DNA from: Symsagittifera roscoffensis
Lineage: Eukaryota > Xenacoelomorpha > Acoela > Convolutidae
DNA length: 64,000 nt
Reading direction: 5' to 3'
Assembly: GCF_963678635.1 (NCBI RefSeq)
Contig: NC_087062.1
Location: 20,631,789-20,695,788 of the forward strand
The translations under genes were made by a program, and so were the position numbers. The notes under the pieces are model-generated. The model worked only from the letters and a program-made list of their open reading frames with translations, was not told the DNA's origin and made no database searches. Shown here piece after piece: positions 28,635 through 40,393 of this stretch; within the stretch, counting starts at the first letter, position 1; each line of letters starts with the position of its first letter.

Positions 28635-28646
28635 CTTGTACATAAG
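28635..28646. repeat. Target-site duplication of the LINE, right copy
   Basis: Exact repeat of the 12 bases at 24,833-24,844. It marks the 5' end of the inserted LINE. Confidence 0.95.
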
Positions 28647-29300
28647 ATACTTTTATCATCAGCAAATTGCACTAATTGCTTGTTTCTACTGGTTTGGTTT
28701 GAAAACTTTCACATAAGGAATGAAAACCAATGGTCCCAAAACAGTACCGTTTGGTACGCCAGGATTCAGTATTTTTCAGTCAGAATAGCGATTTTGAAGT
28801 TTGACACATCGCTGACGGTCTCCTAAAAAATTTTTAGGGAGATTTTGATCCATTATTGGAAAATTTTTAGGACAATTTTTTGAGAAATGGAATTGAACGC
28901 TTTAGAAAAACACCCTGTCCTTATTTTTCTTGATTGAATCATTTTCTACAAACCATTGCAGTGAAAATGATAACTGCATATGTGTCAGATTCGTTTTCTT
29001 GATTTCTGAATTGGTAGGTTTTTAATAACGAATTGTGTTCCATATATTGTGTCAAAAGCAAGGATTCGAAAACTTTTGTTAGCTTGTCTGTCACAGAAAT
29101 TGGCTTATAATTAATTGCAATCTGTGCTATACCTTTTTTGAAGACCGATGTTATACATGCTTTATTAAGTAATAATGCAAACTGGGTTTGCCTTATACTT
29201 TCATTTGTTAAGATTTGGAGGTGCGTTCTGATAGCAAGCTTACCTTGTTGGAGGCAGAAAGCTTCTTTTCTCATTGCTCTTGGAGATTAATTTTTTTACT
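28647..29300 (-). pseudogene. Older LINE reverse transcriptase fragment, split by the younger LINE
   Basis: Minus strand, reading from right to left: VFKKGIAQIAINYKPISVTDKLTKVFE (RT fingers), LLKTYQFRNQENES, a damaged middle with GVPNGTVLGPLVF in one frame, and the catalytic motif QFADDKSIL at 28,653-28,670. Several frame changes and stops separate these blocks, so it is dead. The younger LINE landed four codons after FADD. No endonuclease is readable to the right. Confidence 0.8.
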
Positions 29301-29689
29301 TAGTTCCTGATAAGTCATTTTTCTTATGACGCAACGAAAATCGAGCACTGAAAGTTCTTCGTTTTGTTTTCGTGGTATGTTTAATTAAAAACCTGTAATT
29401 TTTTTTAAAAAAACTTGATTCAAATGATTTGCTATTTCTGCCATTTCCTAAATATCCTAAATATTTTTGCTAGTTATTGCTGATTTTTGATCTTTCCCGT
29501 TCCCTAGATTTTTGTTTGTAAAATCCTATTGTTCTTTACTGTTGGAAAGCTACTGAAAACTTCCAATGTGATAATTTTGTGAAGCATTTGCAAATTTTTG
29601 TTCGACCTATTTTCTCAGGATTTTGGTTTGTTTTCTGTGCGCTATTTCACAACCAGCTTTTCCATACATTGAAATACTTTTGATTATTG
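29301..29689. other. Gene-free AT-rich DNA
   Basis: No supported feature; it may include decayed upstream parts of the older LINE. Confidence 0.4.
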
Positions 29690-30790
29690 TTTATCAAACT
29701 CATGAAGGCTTGGTCAATCCATGGTTGCTTGTTATTGGTTTCCTTTCATTATCTATAGTTTTGTGCGATATGGAGCATGCGCGTTTCCAACTTTTTCAAC
29801 AGTTTTGATGACTCGTCTTGCTTTATAAGATCTATTTTTTAGTCCCCAATTATAAAACAAGGCTATGCTTTATAGACATTCTGTTTAATTAAAGTACTAT
29901 TTGCTGCAAAGTCGTATCGTTTTGATGACTCGTCTTGTTTTAAAGGATCTATATTTCAGTCCTCAATTATAAAAACAATGATATTCTTTATAGACATTTG
30001 GTATAATTGAAGCACTATTTGCAGAAAAGTCGTATCTTTTGATAAATCGTTATTATTATAGTTTATCAAATTCATGAAGGATTTGTCAAAACATGGTTGC
30101 ATGTTACTGGTTTCCCTTCCTTATCCATAGTCTTTGTGCGATATGGAGTATGCTCGTTATCAACTGTTTCAACAGTAATGAATATTTTTTATCAAATTCA
30201 TGAAGGCTTTGTCATTCCATGGTTGCTTGTTATTGGTTTCCCTTCATTATGCATAGTTTTTTGTACGCGCGTTTTCAACTTTTTCAACGGGAGGCCTAAA
30301 AGTTACAAACGTTTTTGATCCGAAGGATTTTTCATACATTTCTGAAAATCCAATATGAAATGGTGTGTGTTGAAAGGCAATTCATAAGAACTAACTTAAT
30401 TTACTAAAAAAGCTGACTTAAAAGAAGATTTACTTAGAAAACCAGTCAATAGTCGAAACGTTTTCGAATAAACGAAAAAGGGAGTCCAATCCTAGAATTG
30501 TACACAAACCAATATAGATTAACAGATAAAGCTCCGTAAAGTTGTAGGAGAAAACGGGATTTCTTGCCATACAGCGTTGGCGCAATGAAACAGTGACAGA
30601 TTTTGATGGTGTTATCGTTTTTTTAATTAATTTAATCTAAGCAGTGGTCGATCAGTGAATTTTTTTATCCGTTACAGGCTATGCTTCATAGACATTCGGT
30701 ATAATTAAAGCACTATTTGCAGCAAAGTCGTATCGTTTTGATGTCTGGTCTTGTTTTAAAAGATCTATATTTCAGTCCCGGAATATAAAA
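29690..30790. repeat. Interleaved degenerate tandem repeats
   Basis: Two motifs recur in the plus orientation. One contains TTTATCAAA.TCATGAAGG and CATGGTTGCTTGTTATTGG (near 29,690, 30,060 and 30,190). The other contains GATGACTCGTCTTG, AGATCTATATTTCAGTC, TTATAGACATT and GTCGTATCG, about 115 bases long (near 29,806, 29,925 and 30,660). Together they form an old local array with inserted unique DNA. No coding. Confidence 0.75.
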
Positions 30791-31657
30791 ACAAACCTCT
30801 AGTTCTGAAAATTTTTATAACCTCCATTTTGAAGAGATAAATATAAAAACCTCAATTTTTGAAGCAAACGCTTGAGAAGTTCCACCTTATTCGTCAAGAA
30901 AATACGGAGCGAGGTTTTTTCTCTTGCATTAGGAAACTTTAGTGTAAGTTTTATTTTTCATGACTGATGACACAATTTTAACACATAATTACTGAAAAAG
31001 TTTCCTGTTAGCTATCTTGAGATTTTTATAAATATGTATTTTGAATGATATTGGAGCCCAAATTCCAACACTATCTTTTTAGAGCTGTCCTTTCTGAGCG
31101 CGGAAGATAAACAGAATCATGCCTCGATTTAAAAAATCTTTGTTTTGTAATTGAGCCAGGTTTATGTTGCTGCAATTATTGTATTCATCACAAGTTTGCC
31201 TAAGAAATTGATGATTTCTTGTTGTTTGTTTTGCACGCTTGTGAAATTCATTAAGTAAAACTTACATGAGATAGAATTTTTCTTATTTCTAAAAAAAAAG
31301 GTTGATTGTTGAAGGTTGAAACGTTTTTTTCGACTTAGTTATTTACATCTCACTTTCTATGTGGCAGCTCGCAAGGCTACGCTTTCGTTCCGCTTCTCTA
31401 AAACATGAGATGGATAGTTATTTGTTCTCGTGGTTGTGTTCTTATCAGAGGTATACTCTCAGTAGGCGTACCTGACGTGTTTTGTCTGTCCTTTTTTTTC
31501 TAGTAATTATTTTTCCTATTTTATTCTGCTCCCTTCCATATTTGTACCATTTTGGAGACATTTTATCTTAATTTTTTCTATTCAGGTTTTTATCAGCAAA
31601 ACAGTGGTCGATGCAATTGGTTGAGGAGCAAAGGAACCAGTTTTTGTCATTTTTGTT
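30791..31657. other. Gene-free AT-rich DNA
   Basis: No gene, RNA or repeat is recognised beyond simple AT-rich tracts. Confidence 0.5.
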
Positions 31658-34600
31658 TAGTACGAAAAAGAAAGAGTTTATTTATTCAGTATCATGATAA
31701 AGTAAAATTTAAACAATAAACGTTTAAATAATACAATTGTTTAAATGAATCTTTAGGGATAAAATAATATAGGGGACATGAGAATGTTTGTTGAAGGTCG
31801 ACCCAATAGTCAATTTTTAACGTGAGTAGACTTCATAAAAGAAAAACTAATAACACAAAATGAAACAAAAAACAATAAAATTTTAATTGTAGCGATCATT
31901 TTTTAGTTCAGATCAAAGCATGCATACGCGCTGTCATCGAAAATCGTAAATGATGATAAATCTGCTCCAGATAAACCAGCTGAGGAAAAAAGAATTTTTT
32001 TTTTGTAAATTTTCGGATTTTTTGAACAAATTGCCATATATCGAAAACTACGGGATTTGGAGGGTCGTTTTTTTCGGACTAGAATGGCAACCCTCGAAAG
32101 AATATCTGATAGCATGTAAACAAAGGTTCTGTTTTTCAAACAATGAAAAATTATCTATCGAAATATGTATTGTACCAATTCATCACTAAATATTTATCTT
32201 CTTTTTTGTCGTTTCACCCATTTTTTCAGGCAACGAAAAGTTTTCACTCATTGTATTCAGTAGTTTTGCTACTCTATTACTTAATGGACAAGCTTTTTTT
32301 AATTTTACAGAAAGGGGAATAAATCTTGGATGTTTACGCTTGCGATTAGCAAGCGTTATCAAACTGGAATTTGGACTATTTTCGTATTAACAATTTGTTG
32401 AACAGAATCACTTGTATCTTGGTTCATAATGAATTCAAATTTCTATGCTTGTCCAGAAATTGGCTTGGATGTGGAGAATACGCGTGGGACGGCAGATGTC
32501 GTGGGTACGAATCTTATCATGAACTGTTTTTTTTTTAACTCGAAATATCTTTTCCAAAGAAATGTCGGCCTATAGTTTGTCTGCTTTTGTTTTGTCGGCT
32601 TATTTGCCACGCCATAGAAATGATTTTTTCTATGCAATTTTCAATTAAGTGGCTTGTATTGTTTTGAATTCCATATGTAATTTTAAAACCTACTGGCCTT
32701 CACTTCGTATATTCAGCAATTTTTTTCGCTCAAAAACTTTATTCGGCTTAAAGGTTTTCGGCTTATACTTTATCGGCTTAATAAGTTGTGTTCCTTTGCT
32801 AATTTAAATGTCGTTAGCATGTTTCCCTAGAATTCTGGTTTGATATGAACATTCATTTTGAAAAATATAGTATTGAGTTTTTTGACGTTTTTGATTTTTT
32901 TTGCAAAATTTTTTTTTTCAGAGTCTTTTCTACCGATTTTCAAAAAAAAGATATCAAAGGAAAGACTTCCTAATTTCTGCGCCTGTATAGTCCCCTAGTC
33001 TTTTTTTAGCCACCTGTCTACAGCTTTCGAAAAATTTGTGGGTTCAATTGAGATAACAGTTAGTTGGAAGCTCCCCTGCATTAGCAGCCGCTCACAAACT
33101 TTCTGAATCAAAAAGTTATTGTTATCCGAAAATTTAATTTTCAGTTTTATGACCTTTTCATTATAGTTTTTGGTTTTTCTTGAAAAGTAGCCTTCCATTT
33201 CTTAGATTTTGGGTTCAATCCAAAAAATGGGTTGTTGGAAGCTCCTTTGCAAATGTGACTATTCCCCAATTTTTGACACAAAAAATTATGGCGCTCGGAA
33301 AAGTCAAAATTGTGACTTTTTGTTCGTTTTCGACTTTTTTTCGACAGCAATCCTTCCGAATCTTAGTTTTTGGGTGCAATAGAAATTACAGGTTGCTTGA
33401 ATCTCTACTGCATAAGTGGCTATGTCCAATTTTTTCTCTGTACGATTTTCGTTTTCGGAGAAGTCAATTTTTGTGTTCTTTGACCGTTTTTTGAACTTAT
33501 TTGGCTTTTCTGAAAAAATTTTCTCACAAATCTGAGATTCTGGTTTCAATCGAAGTTATAGTCATTGTGAATCTTTTCTACATAAACAGCTACGCTGAAA
33601 TTTTTTACAGAAAAAGCTTTGATTCTCATAAAAGTCCAATTTTGTGTCTTTGCGGAGTCAGGTTTGTGGCATCAAGTGTTGAATTGAATTAACAGGTTAT
33701 GAAAGCCCATTTTTAGAAATAGCTGGACTACATTTTTTTTAGAAAAAGTTAACTGCTTTGAAAAAAGTTTTGAAATGCTGACTATTTTTTGGCAAAATTC
33801 TTTGACTATTCTTAAAAACTACTCATTTCTAAGTGATCGACCCTCAATTTTTTAAGGAGCCTTTGGCGCTGTAACAAATGCTAAGCACACCCCTAAATAA
33901 CACAGTTTTTAGTCGAAATTCTCCAAAAAAGCAGCTGAGATGTCATTTTCATCACATAGTTTTTCCGACGATCGCTATTCTAGGGTTTCGGCAGCGCGCG
34001 AACTTTTCAAAATGGGCTTACTTAAGTTCATGTGCAAGCCACTGCGTGGAATTTTTTAAATTTCTTGCCTCTCAAAGTTAGAGTAATATGGCGTCAAAGG
34101 AAAAAGTTCTGGGTGACGTCAGAGAAATCGGTCGGCCGAAACTTAATTTCGTAAAATATTACCAAAGGGGTTCAAAGATCCCATAGATAATCACCCCTGA
34201 AGCATTAAGAAATCTTAGAACGTCGATGAATCATCGATTAAAAATTGCCTATTTTGTTGCGTATTTTGTGGTTTTCGAAGAAAGTAGCGGAACATTTGTG
34301 CTCGGGATGGTTTTTTCTCCAGGCAAATTTCGATTCGACTTTTCAAGTAAACAATTTTTGTCAGGACTGGGTATATCCTTCGAAAGGTAGTGTTGCACTG
34401 AGCTCATTTTTAAAAAGATGTTTCACCTGTGATTATTTTCGTTAAGTTATGGGGTTTTAAATCTTGCTAATTCGGCCGATTTGGGACAATCAACGCTCAC
34501 TATATTTCGCGCTTATAATGCGTAAGCGGAGATTTAATCCATCTTGAATAATTCCAAATTAATTTGAAGTAAGCTGTTTGGTGTATTTCAAACTTTGATC

Positions 34601-34684
34601 TGTGCGAAGTATATTCTTCTGTACTTAACATTGCGTCTGGGATATGTTTTTCTTGAATTTTCCATCAAGTTTTCAAAACAAGCA
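31658..34684 (+). repeat. 3.1-kb segmental tandem duplication, copy 1
   Basis: Starts TAGTACGAAAAAGAAA and ends TTTTCAAAACAAGCA; copy 2 lies 139 bases further on at 34,824-38,007. Similarity is high throughout with small indels. This copy lacks a 158-base piece that copy 2 has at 36,963-37,120. It contains a tRNA-like trace near 32,459-32,512, the CGGCTTA-word region near 32,745-32,790 and a diverged tandem array of about 155-175-bp units from about 33,000 to 33,800. The short frames shared by the copies lack conserved signatures, so I call no gene. Confidence 0.9.
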
Positions 34685-34823
34685 TTACTCCATAAACCCT
34701 AAAACGCTGTCAGATCATTCAGGGCTTTGCCGTGGTACGAGCACTCTTGTTTTGATTTAGCGCCGGTTTTTGGATTTTTCAGATTAATTCAAGAAATAAA
34801 TTTCACCACAATCTACAGACTTC

Positions 34824-37800
34824 TAGTACGAAAAAGAAAATGTTTATTTATTCATTATCATGATAAAGCAAAAATTAAACAATAATTTTTTCAAATAATA
34901 CATTTGTTTAAATGAATCTTTAGGGATAGAATAATATAGGCGACATGAGATTGTTTGTTGAAGGTCGACCCAATAGTCAATTTTTAACATGAGTAGACTT
35001 CATAAAAGAAAAACTAATAACACAAAATGAAACAAAAAAACATTAAAATTTTACATGGAGCGATCATTTTTAGTTCAGATCTAAGCATGCATACGCGCTG
35101 TCGTCGACAATCGTAAATGATGATAAATCTGCCCCAGATAAATCAGCTGAGGAAAAAAGAATTTTTTTGTAAATTTTCGTAATTTTTTGAACAAATTGCG
35201 ATATATCGAAAACTACGGGATTTGGAGGGTCGTTTTTTTTCGGAATGGCAACCCTCGAAAGAATATTTGATAGCATGTAAATAAAGGTTCTGTTTTTCAA
35301 ACAAGGGAAAATTATCTATCGAAATATGTATCGTACCAATTCATTATTACTAAATATTTCTTTTCTTTTTTGTCGTTTCAACCATTTTTTCAGGCAACGA
35401 AAAGTTTTCACTCATTGTATTCAGTAGTTTTGCTACTCTATTACTTAATGAACAAGCTTTTTTTATTTTACAGAAAGGGGAATAATTCTTGGATGTTTAC
35501 GCTTGCGATTAGCAAGCGTTATCAAACTGGAATTTGGACTATTTTCGTATTAACAATTTGTTGAACAGAATCACTTGTATCTTGGTTCATAATGAATTCA
35601 AATTTCTATGCTTGCCCAGAAATTGGCTTGGATGTGGAGAATACGCGTGGGACGGCAGATGTCGTGGGTGCGAATCTTATCAGGAACTGTTTTTTTAAAC
35701 TCGAAATATCTTTTCCAAAGAAATGTTGGCCTATAGTTTGTCTGCTTTTGTTTTGTCGGCTTATTTGCCACGCCATAGAAATGATTTTTTCTATGCAATT
35801 TTCAATTAAGTGACTTGTATTGTTTTGAATTCCTTATGTAATTTTTAAGCCTACTAGCCTTCACTTCGTATATTCTGCAATTTTTTTTCGCTCAAAAACT
35901 TTATTCGGCTTAAATGTTTTCGGCTTATACTTTATCGGCTTAATAAGTTGAGTTCCGTTGCTAATTTAAAGTTCGTTAGCATGTTTCCCTAGAATTCTGG
36001 TTTGATATGAACATTCATTTTGAAAAATTTAGTATTGAGTTTTTTTGACGTTTTTGATTTTTTTTTTTGCAAAATTTATTTTTTTTTTTCAGAATCTTTA
36101 CTACCGATTTTCAAAAAGAAAAGCTATCAAAGGAAAGAATTCCTAATTTTTGCGCCTGTATAATCCCCTAGTCGTTTTTTTAGCCCCCTGTCTACAGCTT
36201 TCGAAAAATTTGTGGGTTCATTGGAGATAACAGTTAGTTGGAAGCTCTCCTGCATTAGCGGCCGCTCACAAACTTTCTTAATCAAAAAGTTATTGTTCTC
36301 CAAAAGTTTAATTTTTTTTATGACCGTTTCATTAAAGTTTCTGGTTTTTCTTGAAAGGTAATCTTCCATTTCTTAGATTTTGAGTTCCATCCAAAAAATG
36401 GGTTGTTGTAAGCTCCTTTGCAACTGTTACTACTCCCAAATTTTTGACACAAAAATTTATGGCGCTCGGAAAAGTCAAAATTGTAATTTTTTGATCGTTT
36501 TCGACTTTTTTCGACAGCAATCGTTCCGAATCTTAGTTTTTGGGTGCAATCGAAATTACAGGTTGCTTGAATCTCTACTGCATAAGTGGCTAAGTCCAAT
36601 TTTTTCTCTGTACGATTTTCGTTTTCGGAGAAGTCATTTTTTGTGTTCTTTGACCGTTTTTTTGAACTTATTTGGCTTTTCTGAAAAATTTTTCTCACAA
36701 ATCTGAGATTCTGGTTTCAATCGAAGTTATAGTCATTGTGAATCTTTTCTACATAAACAGCTACGCTGAAATTTTTTACAGGAAAAGCTTCGATTCTCAA
36801 TTAAGTCCAATTTTGTGTCTTTGCGGAGTCAGGTTTGTGGCATCAAGTGTTGAATTGAATTAGCAGGTTATGAAAGCCTCTTTTTAGAAAAATCTGGACT
36901 AATTTTTATTAGAAAAAGTTAACTGCTTTGAAAAAAGTTTTGAAATGCTGACTATTTTTTGGAAACTTTTTGACTTTTCACAAAAACTACCCTGCCAATT
37001 CTCATTCTCAGGTTACAGGGTGATTCGAGGAACTCGGTTTTGAGAGTTGTCTTTTGAAGTGGCCTCGGCGTTTTTTAGCAGAAAAAAGTTGCGGATATCA
37101 AAAATGAAGTAACTTTTTGGCAAAATTCTTTAACTATTCCTAAAAACTACTCATTTCTAAGTGATCGACCCTCAATGTTTTAAGGAGCCTTTGGCGCTGT
37201 AACATACGCTAAGCAAACCCCTAAATAACACAGTTTTTAGTCGAAATTTTTCAAAAAAAGCAACTGAGATGTCATTTTCGTCACATAGTTTTTCCGGACT
37301 ATTCTAGGGTTTCGGCAGCGCGCAAACTTTTCAAAATGGGCTTACTTAAGTTCATGTGCACGCCACTGCGTGGAATTTTTTTAATTTCTTGCACCTCAAA
37401 GTTAGAATAATATGGCGTCAAAGGAAGAAGTTCAGGGTGACGTCAGAGGAATCGGTCGGCCGAAACTTGATATCGTAAAATATTACCAAAGGGGTTCAAA
37501 GCTCCCATAGATAATCACCCCTGAAGCATTAAGAAATCTTAGAACGTCGATGAATCATCGATTAAAAATTGCCTATTTTGTTGCCTATTTTGTGGTTTTC
37601 GAAGAAAGTAGCGGAACATTTGTGCTCGGGATGGTTTTTTCCCCAGGCAAATTTCGATTCTACTTTTCAAATAAACATTTTTGTCAGGACTGGGTATATC
37701 ATTCGAAAGGTAGTGTTGCACTGAGCTCATTTTTAAAAAGATGTTTCACCTGTGATTATTTTCGTTAAGTTATGGGGTTTTCAATCTTGCTAATTCGGCC

Positions 37801-38007
37801 AATTTGGGAAAATCAACGCTCACTATATTTCGCGCTTATAATGCGTAAGCGGAGATTTAATCCATATTGAATAATTCTAAATTGAATTGAAGTTAGCTGT
37901 TTGGCGTTTTTCAAACTTTGATCTGTGCGAAGTATATCCTTCTGTACTAAACATTGCGTCTGGGATATGTTTTTCTTGAATTTTCCATCAAGTTTTCAAA
38001 ACAAGCA
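34824..38007 (+). repeat. 3.1-kb segmental tandem duplication, copy 2
   Basis: Second copy of the unit at 31,658. Its right end meets the truncated 3' end of the minus-strand Ty3/gypsy element at 38,008 without spacer. The array part spans about 36,150-37,160. The 158-base segment missing from copy 1 is bounded by TTTTTGG on both sides, as expected for loss of one array unit by recombination or slippage. Confidence 0.9.
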
Positions 38008-39639
38008 AGAATAAGCGAGAATTTGCTGATATAAGATTCATTTTGTTTGTTCCACTGTGTGATTGTAGTATTGCTTCGCCGATGCCAAAGTTTGAAGCAT
38101 CGCACATTGCATAAAATGGTTGATTTGGATCAGGGATTGTATTTGATATTTGTTCTGTTAACAATTTTTTTATTTCTTCGAATCTTGTTTGATGTTCGGT
38201 AGTCTATTCGAACTTATTTTGTTGTCTAAGGATGTTATAGAAAGGTCTTAAGTATAATTGCATTTTGCATACATATTTACTTAAGAAATTTAACATTCCA
38301 AGGAATTCTTGGATTTTCTTTCTTTTTGTGGGTGGTTGAAGTTTCTGAATCGCGTGTATTCGTGATTTCAATGGAGTTATAGTGTTACTTTCGATAATGT
38401 GGCCAAGAAATTTTACGCGTGTTAGGAAAAAATGTGATTTGTCTGGGACGCTTTCATGTTTTCGTTTTTGAGTATTTGATGATATTGTTCTAAAATTATA
38501 AACATTTCGGCTTTTGTTTGTGACTGCAGGAAAACATCATCTAAGTATGTGATTGCATGTTTTTTGAGTATAAGTGGTCAAAAAATTTTACTCATAAAAG
38601 CTGAAAAAGCTGCTGTTCCTATGGAAATACCATATAATAATCTATTAAATTCTTATTGTTGGTTTCCAATAACGAATTGTGTTAATCGTCGTGACTGTTC
38701 ATCTAGTGGCATTTGATTGTATGCACTATTCATATCTGCGGTTGTGAAGTATTTACCTTTTATTTTTGTTAGAATTACTTGAATAGGTTCAATGGGCCAA
38801 TTATATTTAGTTTCGTCAATTAGCGAATTGAGGTATCTAGCATCTAGAACGATTTTTAGTGATTCTTTTTTAGCTAAGATGATAACTGGGTTGATAAAGG
38901 TGTTGCCTTTTGGTTGTTCTTCTTTGTTTACTGGTGATATAATTTTATATTGTTCCAAAATGTCAAGTAGTCTGTTTACTTTATCTTGTAAATGTATTGG
39001 TACTTTACTTGCTCTTTGTTTTTTGAAAACTGCGTCAGGTTTTAAAGGTAAGTGTTGTGGTGAACTAATTTTTCCAACATCGAATTTTGATGTTGCATAA
39101 ACTGACGGAAATTTTAATAACAGTTTGGCTAATTTATCGAATTCTTTTTGTGTTATTTGGGAATGTTGAAAATTAAACATTGTTAGAAACTTTTGTTGTT
39201 CTTCCGTATAATGTGATATTTTAAACGTTGGTTTAAAATATTGTGTTTTTCTGAAGTAGTCAATTTTTCTTTTTTCGTTGCTTATTATGTTGTTTATTGA
39301 TAATTCTTCATCAAGAATTGTTGATTGACATATATCTAGTAATTGTAGTATATTATTGACTCGATAAGCTACTTCATTTGTGAGTGAAGTTGTAGCATTT
39401 GTTTCACAGTATCCTGAGAGTCCTAAGGGTAGTGTTATCGGGTATGGTGAATTGTTATATACATGTAATGAAATAATATCTGAGTTTGAATGGTTCATGT
39501 ATTTTATGGATGAAATTGTGATTCGAAAAAATTTATGGATGGGTTCACATTCAAGGTCTGACATAAAGAATAAAGAGATGTGGTTTGTTTTGGTCTTTAT
39601 CGTACTGGTCGACTTGTTTGATTGAAAAGTTATATACAT
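38008..39639 (-). pseudogene. Ty3/gypsy reverse transcriptase and start of RNase H
   Basis: An open frame of 328 residues (39,639-38,653) carries the approach to RT: QHLPLKPDAVFKKQRASKVP, INPVIILAKKESLKIVLDAR, then YFTTADMNSAYNQMPL. It stops at 38,653. Further on, in shifted frames, are LLYGISIGTAAFS, the catalytic YLDD (AITYLDDVFLQSQTKAEMF, near 38,540), VKFLGHIIES, KIQEFLGMLNFLSKYV and the RNase H start YAMCDASNFGIGEAILQ. The sequence NLISANSRLF is the last readable part before the truncation at 38,008. At least four stops or frame changes inactivate it. The beginning overlaps the protease frame by 89 bases. Confidence 0.88.
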
Positions 39640-40393
39640 TTCCTGATAGTGGTTTCAGGTATTTTCGTTTCTGATTGTAAATAGGGTAAAATTTGGAGAA
39701 AAATGGTGGTTGTTTGTTTAATCTTTGAAAGAATGTTAATGATGTGTTTTTTGTCCTTGTGTATTTATCTTTTATATGAAGTTTGCTGTTCAAAGTGTTT
39801 ATTGTGGGAATATACTTAGTTATAAATGGTATGCCAATGATATTGTGTTTTATGTCTGTAATGTGAAATGTTTGTTTAAATGGTTTATTTAGTCTTTTAT
39901 TTTGTTCCATTGTTCTAGTGGGAACAAGGAAAAGTTGGATTTTTCCGTTATTTACTAATGTTGATCCTTGTGCTGTTGCTAATTTACTGGCGGTCTTTAT
40001 AGGTGTAAGGATTGAGTGTAACGATTTGATTTCATTCCAAGTAGGGATGTGAAAAATATTTGATTCTGCTCCTGAATCAATTAGAAAATCTATTTCAAGA
40101 TCGGGTGGTTGAAATTCTTTACTTTTTGGGCTTTTTAAGAGAAATGGGATTGTCCAAATTTTTTCTCTTGGCTGTTCTTTTTGTATATTTTGGTAAATGT
40201 GAGTTGTACTTGAGCGTTGTTTTTCGTTATTGACTACTGTATTTATTTCGTTTACATTCTGTTCAATTGATACATCGTTTCTTATGGGTCTAGTATAGTA
40301 GTCTTGAAGAAGTTCCGATTGATTTTCGTAAATGTGTGAACTAAAGGGTTCTTCATATTTAATGGGTTCGTAGTCGTTTTCGACTGTGATCAT
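39551..40393 (-). CDS. Ty3/gypsy aspartic protease
   Basis: 280 residues. The active-site motif FLIDSGAESNIF lies about residues 103-114, and the flap and C-terminal signature HNIIGIPFI about residues 182-190, as in retropepsins that process Gag and Pol. A long polar N-terminal extension links it to gag unit B, whose end runs directly into this frame. The next frame (RT) overlaps in another register, which may be a natural frameshift site or a lesion. Confidence 0.8.
   Translation of the reverse strand: MITVENDYEPIKYEEPFSSHIYENQSELLQDYYTRPIRNDVSIEQNVNEINTVVNNEKQRSSTTHIYQNIQKEQPREKIWTIPFLLKSPKSKEFQPPDLEIDFLIDSGAESNIFHIPTWNEIKSLHSILTPIKTASKLATAQGSTLVNNGKIQLFLVPTRTMEQNKRLNKPFKQTFHITDIKHNIIGIPFITKYIPTINTLNSKLHIKDKYTRTKNTSLTFFQRLNKQPPFFSKFYPIYNQKRKYLKPLSGNVYNFSIKQVDQYDKDQNKPHLFILYVRP

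Noticed and set aside
24767-28645. Plus-strand frames over the LINE
   Set aside because: They are antisense shadows of the LINE proteins, whose minus-strand frames contain all the endonuclease and RT motifs.
31903-35300. Related minus-strand frames of 76-78 codons in both 3.1-kb copies
   Set aside because: Conservation is explained by the segmental duplication; the copies differ by frameshifts within the frame and no family motif is visible.
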